Source of the DNA: Dryomyza anilis
Taxonomy: Eukaryota > Arthropoda > Insecta > Diptera > Dryomyzidae
Length of the DNA stretch: 64,000 nucleotides
Assembly (NCBI GenBank): GCA_951804985.1
Contig: OX638132.1
Location: 92,508,696 to 92,572,695 of the forward strand
Direction: 5' to 3'
Positions 11,240 to 21,309 of this stretch are shown here, piece after piece. Position numbers and translations under genes: made by a program. The notes beneath the pieces were generated by a model. It did no database searches and was not told the DNA's origin. It worked only from the letters and a program-made list of their open reading frames with translations. Within the stretch, counting starts at the first letter, position 1. Every line of letters starts with the position of its first letter.

Positions 11240-12917
11240 CACAGTGTGATATTTTTCATATCTAGGGGGACAAAATGCAAAAAAAAAATATTTTCAATTG
11301 ATTTCTTTTTTCACATATTTAGTAGAAAAATGTCCCGTTAAGTCGAAAATGAACATGAAATAAAATTAAAGAATATTGTTTCTACAAAACCGTCAAACAA
11401 ACTAAGCAAGTATTCATGTTTTAAGATCACATGTTCCATGCTTTACACGTTGTTTTTTCCCATTTTTGAGTACACCCAGAAAAAAATTCCCTCAAATCCC
11501 ATTAAAATTGGTCAATAGGACAATTATTGATTTAATAGTATACAAAAAATAAATCTTTTCATATAAACTCAATGGCAATATCATGGCATTTTCTAGTATT
11601 TAATGGTATTTTCCGATTAAAATAATAATTTATCCTATTGACTATTTTTAATAGTAAAAAACTATTATTTATATAGTATTTTTTTCTGGGTGTATGCAAA
11701 TTTTTTAAGCCATTATATAAGTTTAATTTTTTGTATAAGCATTTTTAATTTAGTTTGGGCTCAAATCATAATTTAATATATGAGTATTAAAATCTTATTT
11801 AAATTGTAATAATTGAAATTCAAAGAGGTATTAGTAAGTTGTTCCTCATTGTTCCCTATTCAGATTACATTTAGTATAAAGGTAGGTCAAAACCCTTCTC
11901 ATAACAACTTAAATTGGCTGCGCATATGTGCGCACTTGCGAAATATCGCGATTTTAGAAAATGGCTTTTCAAATAATAAATCGAATTCTGTTTGATATGG
12001 GACATTATTGCTTATATGTTCCCAAAAATATATCTCCAATTTTATTCAAAGTATGCAAAAGTATATTCATATCAGATGGTGTCCTACTGATTTTTATTTT
12101 TTGTTGTTTTGTCTATTATTTTCAGCGGGGAAGGACATGCAGTTTTGTATGAATAGCATTTTTACGGAGATTTTTCACCGTTCAGGTGGAAGGAATAATG
12201 AAATTCTTTTGATGCAGCTCTAATAAATATATTATGCAAGTTTAACTCATTTTTTTAATTTCAAAAAATAATGTATTTTTTACTTTCAAAAATGTATTTA
12301 AAATAAAAAAAAACTTTTTTTTGTGGAATGCATATCTTATTTAGCACGATTTGCATTTAACAATTATAATGCAACATTTCTGAGGCAACTACAGGTCGTA
12401 TAAATATCTTGGAATTCATATTACTACAAACTAGTCTTTCGAAAAAAAATCGTAACAATTACAATAATTCGCTCTTTTTTAATCATATCTCAGGAACTCA
12501 GATAATTATTTTGAAAATTGATATAACACTTGATATGTGGGTTTCTATGCATATTTTGGATTTAAGAAATATTTAGTTGACTTTGCAGCTAACGCCTACT
12601 GAGCAAGAGTATTCCTAAAAATACGTTTTTTGCATTTTTGTCGAATATCCTTTTAAAAGGACATAGGAATATTCTTGAAAAACGACATCTAATGCCTAAA
12701 TTTAGAGAATATATTATTTTTATTTTAGTTGTAGAAGAATTTTTGCCAAATATGTTATATATATTTTCTATGAGAAGTGGTCGTGTCAATTGTCAGACCA
12801 CGGCCATTTTTTGTGGAGAAGTTTTTATTTCAAGAAAACTTCTCTATACAAAATTTCAAGTCTGTAACTTTAAAATTCGATTTATGTCCACCTAGATTAT
12901 GAAAATATCACACTGTG
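11240..12917. mobile_element. 1.68-kb non-autonomous transposon with CACAGTG termini and 5-bp target duplication
   Basis: The left end reads CACAGTGTGATATTTTTCAT and the right end is its near-perfect complement. The inverted repeats extend about 30 bp (both continue through CTAGG and GGACA). The element is flanked by the direct 5-bp repeat CACTG at 11235-11239 and 12918-12922. A CACWRTG start plus a 5-bp duplication is the pattern of the Transib superfamily, so I suggest a Transib-type non-autonomous element. No transposase frame is visible. A TA-flanked MITE (11473-11692) is nested inside. Confidence 0.55.
11473..11692. mobile_element. 220-bp MITE with CACCCAGAAAAAAAT termini, nested
   Basis: Terminal inverted repeats CACCCAGAAAAAAAT flanked by TA on both sides (11471-11472 and 11693-11694). 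Subterminal GTCAATAGGA strings also occur in inverted orientation. It lies wholly inside the 11240-12917 element, so it inserted later. A larger relative is at 15305-16178. Confidence 0.8.
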
Positions 12918-12922
12918 CACTG

Positions 12923-13755
12923 ATCGATATCATTCAAATTTGTTTAAATTGACCCACTCATTGCTATAAATAAATAAAATTCGATATTAAAGCATCTGTT
13001 TTTTAATAAATTAATATTCATCATTTATTTTAAAGATAAATTAATTTATATAATAACAAAAATATATATACACTTAATACAAATATTTTGAGATACCTAT
13101 AATCGCAATTTTATAGAAAATATTGGCCATTTTGACGCAATTTGTGCATAAGGGTTAAATAATCAAAAATTATATAGTTTAATCAATATTGAAATTTGTT
13201 TGAAAAATAATGATGAACTTGACTCTTTCTAGTCCCAAAAAATAAGTAAAAATCATATAAAATAGCATTATAATGCGTTCATAATAAAAATATAATAAAA
13301 TCCGTATCTAGTGTTGACTTTTCAACGTTATTTTCTTGGTAACTTTGATATTTTTCGTGAACCCAACTGCAATAAATCTAACCAAACAAATATATTTGAT
13401 CAAGAGAAATTTCGAATGGCGTTTGGAAAAATCTCAAAGATCAGCCCAATGGAGTACGTTTTTCCCTATGCATTGAGTATGAAATAAGAATATGCAGTGT
13501 TTAGATTGTCTAAGGTTTTCCGCAGTAAACCTCAGGATTTCATAGTTTGTCTTATATAACTCTTTATATTTTGATATGTTCTACATTTTATTCATATTGT
13601 TTAAAGAATATTGAGTATTTTCTAAAAAATATAATGTAGTTTCACTATTTTACAGAATATATAATGAAATATTCGAAATAGTGTTCAGCATCCCTAATAA
13701 AAAGAAACCACCCAATTATAAATAAATATTCAACCATTTTTTTAAAGAAATAATA
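12923..13755. other. AT-rich intergenic sequence
   Basis: Nothing recognisable was found between the two transposons. Confidence 0.4.
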
Positions 13756-14029
13756 CACACAGAATAGATATTTGTTGCGCCAACTAACTCTTTGCCTAAA
13801 TAACTTATTCGTTTCTCTTATCCTCTTATTTATTGTAAAAATTAAAAGAATTGTAGTTTGTACTGAAACCAATTTCGAACTGTTTTGAAACAATTTAGTA
13901 CGGATTTAGAACCATTAGGAGTGTGTAATATTATATTTAACAGAATTTCGATTTAACAGAATGAAGTTAGTTGGCACAACTAATTTTTTCATTCTTCCAA
14001 CCATATGCCAAAAGAGGTTTTTCTGTGTG
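13756..14029 (-). mobile_element. 274-bp TA-flanked MITE, CACACAGAAAA family (copy E4)
   Basis: Starts CACACAGA after TA (13754-13755) and ends TTTTTCTGTGTG before TA (14030-14031). The interior has GTTGCGCCAACTAAC near the left end and CTTCCAACCATATGCC near the right. It is reversed relative to copies at 33711 and 59881. No coding capacity. Confidence 0.8.
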
Positions 14030-14031
14030 TA

Positions 14032-15062
14032 CGTACAAAATTTATAAATATAAAAAAACAAATAAATTTGACATTTTCCAATAGAAGTTAAGAAAATTCA
14101 GAATGCATTGAAGATTTCTCATTTGAATTTGAGAAAATTACAAATGAAAATGAGATTTAAAATTAGGAAAATTTACAAAAGAAAATAATATTTTTCTTTT
14201 AAATTTGGGAACAAATAAAATTACAAATAGCAAATAATATTAAAAATCTCAATTTTTTAAATTTGTTTCCGAATATCTCAATATTTATAATTTTCTCAAT
14301 TTGAGTTTGAAACCCACATTTTATTTGAAATTTTATCAATTTCAAATGCAAAAATCGAAATTTCTTTTTGGCTGAAATTTATCTCGTGAATAAAATTATT
14401 TTTTTACAATTTTTATCATTTTATTAGTTGTCTCCACAAACAAAAGATTAACAATATAAATTTTCTCCGGTAATATACCGTTTTGATTCTAAGTTTATAA
14501 TGAAACGATTTTAGTTATACAGGTTCCAGATTTTTTTAATGAGTGTTTGCTACTATTTTAAATATCGTTTTAAAACTGGTAGAAAAACGGACGATTTTGA
14601 ATATCAGTTAATGATTTCGGTTGCGTTTTGGGTTTAAACGGACATTGGTTGCGGTTACCAATGTCCTTAAGTCTTGTTTGAAATACAACTGAATTCTTTC
14701 CATTCCAAAATCTACCAATTTCTTATTGAAAACTCTTGTGGAAAGCGTAGTGAAAATTAGTCATCTTAACGCCCTTTTTGCAATATTCACACATAATGAT
14801 CCCGGCAGTGCCTTTTACCGTTCTGTGAAATCCCAGATCGATTGCATGAAGTTTTTTGTCGTTTTTTGTCGTTTTATGCAATAAGGGAGTTATCTCCATA
14901 CAAAAAATATTATTTCATATTTTTAATTTTTTAACAGAGTCAGTTTTCAACAGAGTCAATTTAGTTTTGAGCCATTTTTATCGTAATTTAAATCTTTATC
15001 CATTCATATCAATAAGTATGTCTAGAATATGCACAATAATCTTGATTTATTTCATTTATGTC
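14032..15062. other. AT-rich intergenic sequence with a faint 21-bp-like repeat
   Basis: Around 14090-14350 strings such as ATTTGAATTTGAGAAAATTAC resemble a strongly decayed form of the FEIQK-type minisatellite at 1176. TTTTTTGTCGTTTTTTGTCG at about 14851 is a small direct repeat. Otherwise nothing is recognised. Confidence 0.3.
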
Positions 15063-15073
15063 ATGATTATAGC

Positions 15074-16259
15074 AGTAGCCGCGGTAGCTCAGTCGTTAGT
15101 GCTTTGGACTGCGAGCCGAAATGTCCCCAGTTCAAGCCTGGACTGGGGCTAACAACATCTTTTCATAAAACATTTTTCTAAACCGCGCTACCACTCGGCA
15201 GTAAATGGCAAACCTACGAGAGTAAAACATTGCCTATGAAAAGCTCTCACCCTACGTTCGGATTCAGAATTAAACTGTAGGTCGCACCACTTTGAGTACA
15301 AATACACCCAGAAAAAAATTATGGTAAATTGATAGTATTTCAATAGAAAAACATTAATTTATACCATTAAAATTGGTCAATAGGATGCGTCCCATTAGTT
15401 CAGTAATATTGAAACTGTTAATACAATGTGTGGTTGTACCATAAATTGTATAATGTGATATTTCAATTACAATAAGAAAGATCAATTCAAATTTAATGAT
15501 ACGTATTATTAATTTTATGGTAAAGTAGAATTACATTTTCCTAATAATTTATTAAAACAAAAAGGTATTTTAATTTATTGTATATATTATTTTATTTAAA
15601 TGTCGAAATTGATATTCACTTTTACAACACACAAATAAAAAGACACTTCTTGCTGCAAAAGGTTATAACACATTTAATGTTTGCTTTGATTTCCAATAAT
15701 TGATGGTAGTACTTGAGTCTGCAGTTATATTTGAGTCCGTTGCCATAATAGAAGTTCGATGTATTATTTATTTTCTGTAATAAATAAAAATATAAATATA
15801 AATAAATATAATTTATTTACATTAAATACATTGAGTCCTTACCAATGTCACGTTTAATAATGTGGATTATAACAAAAGAAATACATGCGCCCATTTGGAG
15901 TAAACACGCAGAATGACGTACAAAACGAACATGTTTGTATTCGTTTTATGTTTTTTTACACCACGTTTATTATTATAGGAGGAAACCATTAAAACAACAG
16001 TATTTATTCTATTTAAAATAATAATATTGAAATATTTAAATTTATGGTATTGAATTTTTCAAATACTATTGAATTAATTAGAAAACTTTTGATTTAAAAA
16101 GAAAAAACTATTAATACATGAACCATAAGATCAATGGTCGTACCATAAAGTACTTAATGGTACATTTTATTCTGAGTGTATAACATGTACAGCTCAAAAT
16201 GGTGAGAGAGCTCGGCCTAAGTTCTTATAGGACTGTAGTGCCAAACTATAATTATTATA
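15074..16259 (+). mobile_element. tRNA-derived SINE, interrupted by a MITE
   Basis: The SINE head at 15076-15145 has an A-box-like GGTAGCTCAGTCGTTAGTGC and a B-box-like GTTCAAGCC. The body includes AAACCTACGAGAGTAAAACA and resumes after the nested element with GCTCAAAATGG and CTCGGCCTAAGTTCTTATAG, ending in an AT-rich tail (ATAATTATTATA). An 11-bp target duplication, ATGATTATAGC, flanks the whole unit (15063-15073 and 16260-16270). Without the 874-bp nested MITE (15305-16178) the SINE is about 310 bp, matching the uninterrupted copy at 58738-59027. Confidence 0.85.
15305..16178. mobile_element. 874-bp MITE-like element nested in a SINE
   Basis: Left terminus CACCCAGAAAAAAATTATGG and right terminus the complement of CACTCAGAATAAAATG, flanked by TA at 15303-15304 and 16179-16180. 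The SINE at 58738-59027 reads straight across the insertion point, confirming both ends. The left end matches the 220-bp MITE at 11473. There is no open frame, so it is non-autonomous. Confidence 0.8.
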
Positions 16260-16270
16260 ATGATTATAGC

Positions 16271-16539
16271 TCTAAAACTCAATACGCCCAAATTTTATTA
16301 CTCGTTTTATGCAAAAATGGCGTATAAATTATTTATTTTAATTAATTATTTTATATGTTAATAGTAGCTCTAAAACAAATTTGAAAAGTGCATAATAAAG
16401 CTAAAAGTTAAAATTTTAATGGAAAATTAGAATCAATAAAATCGGTTTATTCCTTTTTGAGAAACAGAAATTCAAAAACTTTAAACGCAAATATCTCAAA
16501 ACTTACTTTTTCACATAACGCCCTTATTGCACCCAACGC
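16271..16539. other. AT-rich intergenic sequence
   Basis: Nothing is recognised between the SINE and the palindrome at 16540. Confidence 0.4.
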
Positions 16540-16693
16540 TTCAATTTAATAGTATTTTGTATTATTTATTCAATAGGATATTAGTCAATAGGATAAATTA
16601 TTATTTTAATGGGTATTTACCCATTAAAATAATAATTTATCCTTTTTACTAATATCCTATTGATTAAATAATACAAAATACTATTAAATTGAA
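16540..16693. repeat. Near-perfect 154-bp palindrome
   Basis: The two 77-bp arms are nearly perfect inverted copies meeting at 16616/16617 with almost no loop. The left arm begins TTCAATTTAATAGTATTTTG and the right arm ends with its complement. The arms contain the GTCAATAGGATAAATTATTA string of the CACCCAGAAAAA MITEs. The sequence just beyond, to about 16755, ends TTTTTTCAAAGTGTA like one of their termini. It is probably a rearranged MITE. Confidence 0.75.
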
Positions 16694-16759
16694 ACCTATT
16701 GACTAATTTTAATATCAAAAAACTATTGATTTTTTAGTATTTTTTCAAAGTGTACATTG

Positions 16760-18384
16760 ATATTCATTATATTATGAAATTATGAAATAATGAAAAACTT
16801 CAATATTCTGGTGCACGTTTAATCATCATTCGAAACTTTTAAAAAATAATTTGTAATTTAATTGTAATTTGTAGTTTATAAAAAAAAAAAATCTGAATAT
16901 GTATAAAAAAAATTTACTGTTTCGCCAATGAGTCAAATTTACCATAACTATGTTGCTGAGTGTTAGAACGCGGCAAACTCTTGATCAACTGAATAATACC
17001 ACAGAAGTCTTGAATGCTCATTTAGCATTGGACTAACAATTATTTTATTGGCTCATATAAATGTGTTAGCCACTGCTTCCATTCTGTGTGTGTTGTCTCT
17101 GGGATGAAATTTGTACGCATTCTACACCGGCTTTGACTACCGACTACCGAATATTGATGGTAGCTATGTCGGCAATCTTGCCGTGTATCAATGGAACTAA
17201 TAATAAACTACGTGAAATAAAATAAAATGAACAAAATAAAAACTCTTTTTTAACTGCTGCCATAAGCCAGGCGATACAGCTCTTCCGACAGTCGTCGTCG
17301 ATCCACTGGATCGTTTCAACGGCGCTGGTGGCGCAGTCTATTAGCACCTTTTGAGGCACATTTACAACTGTCAATCTACATTAACTAAATGCAGCTAAAA
17401 TGTACAATCAGAACAGTGCGGCTTTCAATATGCTGCAGACAGACAGACGGACACTGCAACACTTCATTAGGCGGCAACACTTTGCAGCAATCTCGACGTG
17501 CTGCAATAAAATCACCTTACCTAGTACCGACTACCTCTATATATGCCGGATGCATTAGGTTTTAATGCAGACAGTCAATGTTGGATTTTAGAGGCACGAA
17601 ATGGAGCCAAGAAACCTCCCGTGTGCGATTGAACTATATTTATTTTGTGTAATCATGTTTATTAAATAAATTAAATCAATTTATTTAGCTTAAGCGATCA
17701 TATACAAAGTATTTCAAAGGGTCTTTGAACCTTTTTGGAATTTATGAAAAGCAAATAAAAACAAAATTTGTCGTAGGAAAACATAATAATGACGTATATT
17801 CATAGAGAATTTAAATTTTGTGTATGCAAATTTTAACAAAATTTTGAAACGTGTTAGTTTTCATTAATTAACATCAATCGGACATAATCAGTTAATTAAA
17901 ATTTTTGTAATTTTTTATAGCAGTTTTGGAAACCTCTTTATGAGCCTGGAGTCTCTGGAAAGTAATTTTTATGAATTTCGCGATCCAAACATAAACTAAA
18001 CCCAAATAACACTTATTATCGGAACTATATTATGAAATATGTTAGATATGATAAATATGTGGGTAAAAATACATAAGGGTTATATTATATCAGAATGACC
18101 CTAATATTTTAATATTTCAATGATTTTTTAACTACTTTTGTGGTAATGGTTGAAAATCATAAAATATTAATAGAGAGAATAAAATACAGACCACAGAGAA
18201 TGTTCCTACACATATTATTTCCCTGTTGACGTTTACTGAAAATCGTAATTCCAAATCGTTTGTGTATTGGATAATCCCACCTTAATATCGTATCTAAAGC
18301 AATTGAAATTTCATTACTACATTTTTTATCAAATACCTCTGCAAGTAATGAATATTTTTCCAATTAGTTCAAACTAAGAATGCT
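16760..18384. other. Intergenic sequence with a coding-like patch at 17240-17380
   Basis: Mostly AT-rich. From 17100 to about 17600 the composition is more balanced. On the minus strand at 17240-17374 a frame reads NVPQKVLIDCATSAVETIQW and continues protein-like to about 17245. Most codons there end in G or C, but no splice sites or family match were found. The rest is unremarkable. Confidence 0.3.
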
Positions 18385-18905
18385 TTCCGTAGAATTCTTC
18401 ACGGTAGAATGCTCCTCCGTAGAATTCTTCACGGTAGAATGCTCCTCCGTAGAATTCTTCCCCGTTGAGTTTTTCCCAGTAGAAGTTGTAGTGTGGTAAG
18501 TTTTAGTGTGGTGAGTTTTAGTGTAATGAGTTTGTGTGTGGTGAGTTTAAAGAATTTGGGAGGGTTTGGTATACCTTGGTGTGAAATATATCGATATCAC
18601 TATAACTGAAAATGTACCTTCTATAGGTGGTGCCACTCCCACTGGTCCAATCGCGCCCACATTCGGCGAGACTGTTTAGAATGGATAAATATCCCTCTGA
18701 ACATAATTTCATTAAATTTGCTATCCCAATTTCTGATAAAATATGTTTTTAGGTAAAAATGGGTAAAAAATGGTCCGAGAAGAATTGTATCGGGGTAGAA
18801 TTCATTGGGATAGCATTGTCCGGGAAGAAAAATGTCGGGAAATATTGTATTGGGGCTGAATTTTGTAGAGGATAAGAACAGTTCGAAAACAGTCCGGAGA
18901 AGATT
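18385..18905 (+). mobile_element. Composite repeat L1 (GTAGAATTCTTC units plus short 15-bp array)
   Basis: Begins with tandem 30-bp units built on CCGTAGAATTCTTCACGG, then a few units of the 15-bp repeat TTTTAGTGTGGTGAG (about 18490-18545), then more GTAGAATTC-type sequence to about 18900. The same order of parts occurs at 62310-63640, where the 15-bp array is vastly longer. I treat both as copies of one interspersed element; family unknown. Confidence 0.5.
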
Positions 18906-18907
18906 TT

Positions 18908-19607
18908 TATACCCTACACTAAGAGTGAAAGGGTATATTCAGTTTGGTACGTCGTTTGTAACACCCAGAAGGAAGCTTCTCCGGTATGGAAAAGTATATA
19001 TATTCTTGATCAGCATAACATCCTGAGTTGATTTAACGATGTCCGTCTGTCTGTCTGTACGTCTGTCCGTCTTTCTGTCTGTACGTCTGTCTGTCCGTCT
19101 GTCTGTCTGTTGAAATCACAATTACAGAAAAAGTAGAAAAGATAGAACAATGAAACTTTTGATTTAGATTACTTTTATATCTAAGCTGCCTGAACAAGAA
19201 AATTGGCATGATCGGTCTATTGTGACCTGAGAACCGACCACTTATGTTCAAATACCTCATATAAAATGAATATCTACAGATCAATATTACTGTAACTATA
19301 TATTGGCTCATGCTCAAATACATGAAAATAATGTTTTCCGGCGAAACGACTTGTGGTTACAAAAAAAAATCGAAATTCGGTACACCTACCCATTTTTAAA
19401 TATGGGTTTCAAATGAATGGAAATTCTTCAGCGATGAAAAGTTTGTAGTTATTGCCAGGATTTGTATACCCTGGTGACCTATATACCAATTTGAATGGTA
19501 AGGGTATTTATAGTCGGCTTAGACCGACTATAATTTTCATAATCCTGACTATCATAATAATACCTACTTTAAAATTTGCCATGTGATCTAACCTTCCCAA
19601 TTCGTTT
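18908..19607 (+). mobile_element. mini-me/DINE-1-like repeat, subfamily B (copy B1)
   Basis: Starts TATACCCTACACTAAGAGTG and ends near CCCAATTCGTT. It contains the TA-rich block and ATTCTTGATCAGCAT, a long (GTCT/GTAC)n tract from about 19038, and a 3' stem ATAGTCGGCTTAGACCGACT. Compared with subfamily A it differs over most of its length but keeps the same architecture. Confidence 0.75.
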
Positions 19608-19823
19608 ATATTTGTTGTAGTTTTTCATACTGTGGCGGTTCATACCATTCGGTGTGGTTGTCCGTACTCCTGGTGTTGGTGCGAATGGAACACAGGATTG
19701 TACCACATACATGAAGTACTGGCCAGCAGGACATGATTGTTTAACTGGATAGCACTGGTAGTACATAGTTGGATCGTTTGGGACGTGCCACTTCACATAC
19801 ACGTCATTCACATACACGTCACC
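19606..19823 (-). pseudogene. Fragment of a chitin-binding (peritrophin-A-like) protein gene
   Basis: On the minus strand the translation includes DPTMYYQCYPV, then SCPAGQYFMYVVQSCVPF. This matches the second half of a type-2 chitin-binding domain (the YYxC, CPxGxxF and final Cys positions), whose full version has six cysteines. The first half is missing. Downstream, the more protein-like continuation (WYEPPQYEKLQQ then stop at 19606-19608) lies in another frame, so there is a frameshift around 19650. A 15-bp direct repeat (19793-19822) duplicates DVYVN-type codons. It is wedged between the B1 repeat and a foldback-like element. I judge it a gene relic or captured fragment. Confidence 0.45.
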
Positions 19824-20159
19824 AGGAAAAAACGATGGAACCAAGGTTCGCCCGGTCTTGCGCCAAGAATGCATTGCTCTGGGCCAGGTCTGGTACCCAG
19901 AACCGGCTGAATACTGGTTAAAACTTGGAATGATAAGAAGGGCGCAAGACTGGCTCTAATTATTCGGCCAAGACTGGTAAAAAATATTTGGACAATATAA
20001 TATAACAATAATGTGGCAGGACTGGACCATTTCAAAAATGCAAAAATAAAATATTTTTTTTACTTTCTTTTCGTTTTCTTCCATTCTATTTAATTTATTT
20101 GTCATTTATTTTATACAATTTCTAATTTTTCCAATTTTAAGTAATTTAACAAATGTAGA

Positions 20160-20256
20160 AAAAATTCAGTTGTCACAAACTGGAATCGAACTCTTGACTC
20201 GGAAGTTAACGTCCACTGCTCTCCCTCTTTGGCTAAGCACCTGACTGATATTGTCT
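20160..20256 (-). mobile_element. tRNA-like SINE head
   Basis: On the minus strand an A-box-like CTTAGCCAAAGAGGGAGAGC is followed by a B-box-like GAGTTCGATTCC at tRNA-like spacing. The acceptor and T arms do not pair well, so it is not a functional tRNA. I treat it as a tRNA-derived SINE fragment. Confidence 0.45.
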
Positions 20257-20391
20257 GAAATTTTTGCTTCAAAATCAAAATTTATGTTTTTGTTTCTAAT
20301 TTAACAATTTTTTTTTCTGATGTGACAGTTATTTTAAAATTAAAAAGTTCAAGATAACGAAAAAATGCTCTGAAACAAGTGAGCTTGATAG

Positions 20392-20552
20392 TAGCTGCGT
20401 TTTTTTCATAATTTAAATTTGAGCCGGAACAAATTTCATATGCAAAACAAAAACAAATTTGAGCTAGATAGATTTATCGAGCTCAAATTGTTTTTGTTTT
20501 GCTTACAAAATTTGTTCCGGCTCAAATTTAAATTATGAAAAAAACACAGCTA
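20392..20552. repeat. 161-bp inverted repeat
   Basis: Arms 20392-20465 and 20480-20552 are inverted copies with few mismatches; the left arm contains AATTTAAATTTGAGCCGGAA. The loop is 14 bp. It abuts a tRNA-like head at 20553, so it may derive from two inverted SINE-related copies. Confidence 0.75.
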
Positions 20553-20615
20553 GTGTAACGGGTAGAGCTCCGGACTTGCACACAGAAAATTCGGGTTCGA
20601 GTCCCATCCGGATTT
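20553..20615 (+). mobile_element. tRNA-like SINE head, plus strand
   Basis: Reads as a tRNA-like head: TAGTGTAACGGGTAGAGCTC (A-box region), then GGGTTCGAGTCCC (a good B box), then a T-run. The spacing is tRNA-like but the 5' acceptor half is absent, replaced by the palindrome arm. Confidence 0.5.
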
Positions 20616-20807
20616 TTTTTTTATTGAAGTATGATTTGGACGCTTGGTTCTGGCTAAATCTCCATTCACGAAGACCTATTCAATAATTCTTGGGTGACTT
20701 TTGGAAAAATATCAGTTATCCAAGATTGGTAATCCAATCATGGCTGAGACTATTAAATTCTAATCAGCCATGCCTTGGACGGCAAAGGTTGGATATTTTT
20801 TACGCCC

Positions 20808-21112
20808 GTTGTCAAGCCTGGCGTTTCCTACATGGGTACCCAAGCATATGTCTGTTAGTTCTGGCTGAGTCTTGGGCGAGAACTACCCTACCAGACCTGC
20901 ATTTGTCACTTCTAGCTGATTCCTGGGCAAAGGTGTTTTAACCAAGCATTAGTTTGTCAATTCTGGCTGTGTCTTGGGCGAGAACTACCTTACCAGGGCT
21001 TGGTCTCCCAGTTCTGGCTAAGTCTTGGGCGAAGGTTTATTAACCAAGCATTGGTCTGCCAGTGCTGGTTGAGTCTTCAGCCCGTCGTCAGGCCTGGCAT
21101 TTCCTATATGGG
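20808..21112 (+). repeat. 51-bp tandem repeat
   Basis: Units are phased by TTCTGGCTG-type strings starting at 20859, 20910, 20961, 21012 and 21063, exactly 51 bp apart each time. They contain GTCTTGGGCGAGAACTACC or GGGCAAAGGT variants alternately. A 51-bp period keeps frames open, so the short ORFs here are artefacts. Confidence 0.8.
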
Positions 21113-21309
21113 TTATTTTTCATATTATTAAAGATTTTTGTTTTTAATACTCAACACTTATACCTTTATACATGCTCTTGCGTTAACTATTTGAGAAATA
21201 CACTTTATTCTTTTCCGATGTTCCGTAACTATTTACAGGAGTTGAACAAATTTGTTGTTATGATAAATTAGACAGAACATTTGGCAATTTGTTTTATTAT
21301 GCCAATGAA

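Larger units (their letters stand above)
19829..21112. mobile_element. Foldback-like composite with inverted tandem-repeat arms
   Basis: The left part (19829-19990, minus strand) and right part (20640-21112, plus strand) share strings such as AGTCTTGGGCG, ACCAGACCTG and AACCAAGCATTGG in opposite orientation. The right part is a regular 51-bp tandem repeat. Between them lie two tRNA-like SINE pieces and a 161-bp palindrome. Long inverted arms made of tandem repeats are typical of fly foldback elements; the assignment is by architecture only. Confidence 0.4.

Noticed and set aside
15076..15150. Possible functional tRNA gene
   Set aside because: A and B boxes are present, but the anticodon arm gives an irregular loop and the sequence continues into a SINE body with target duplication.
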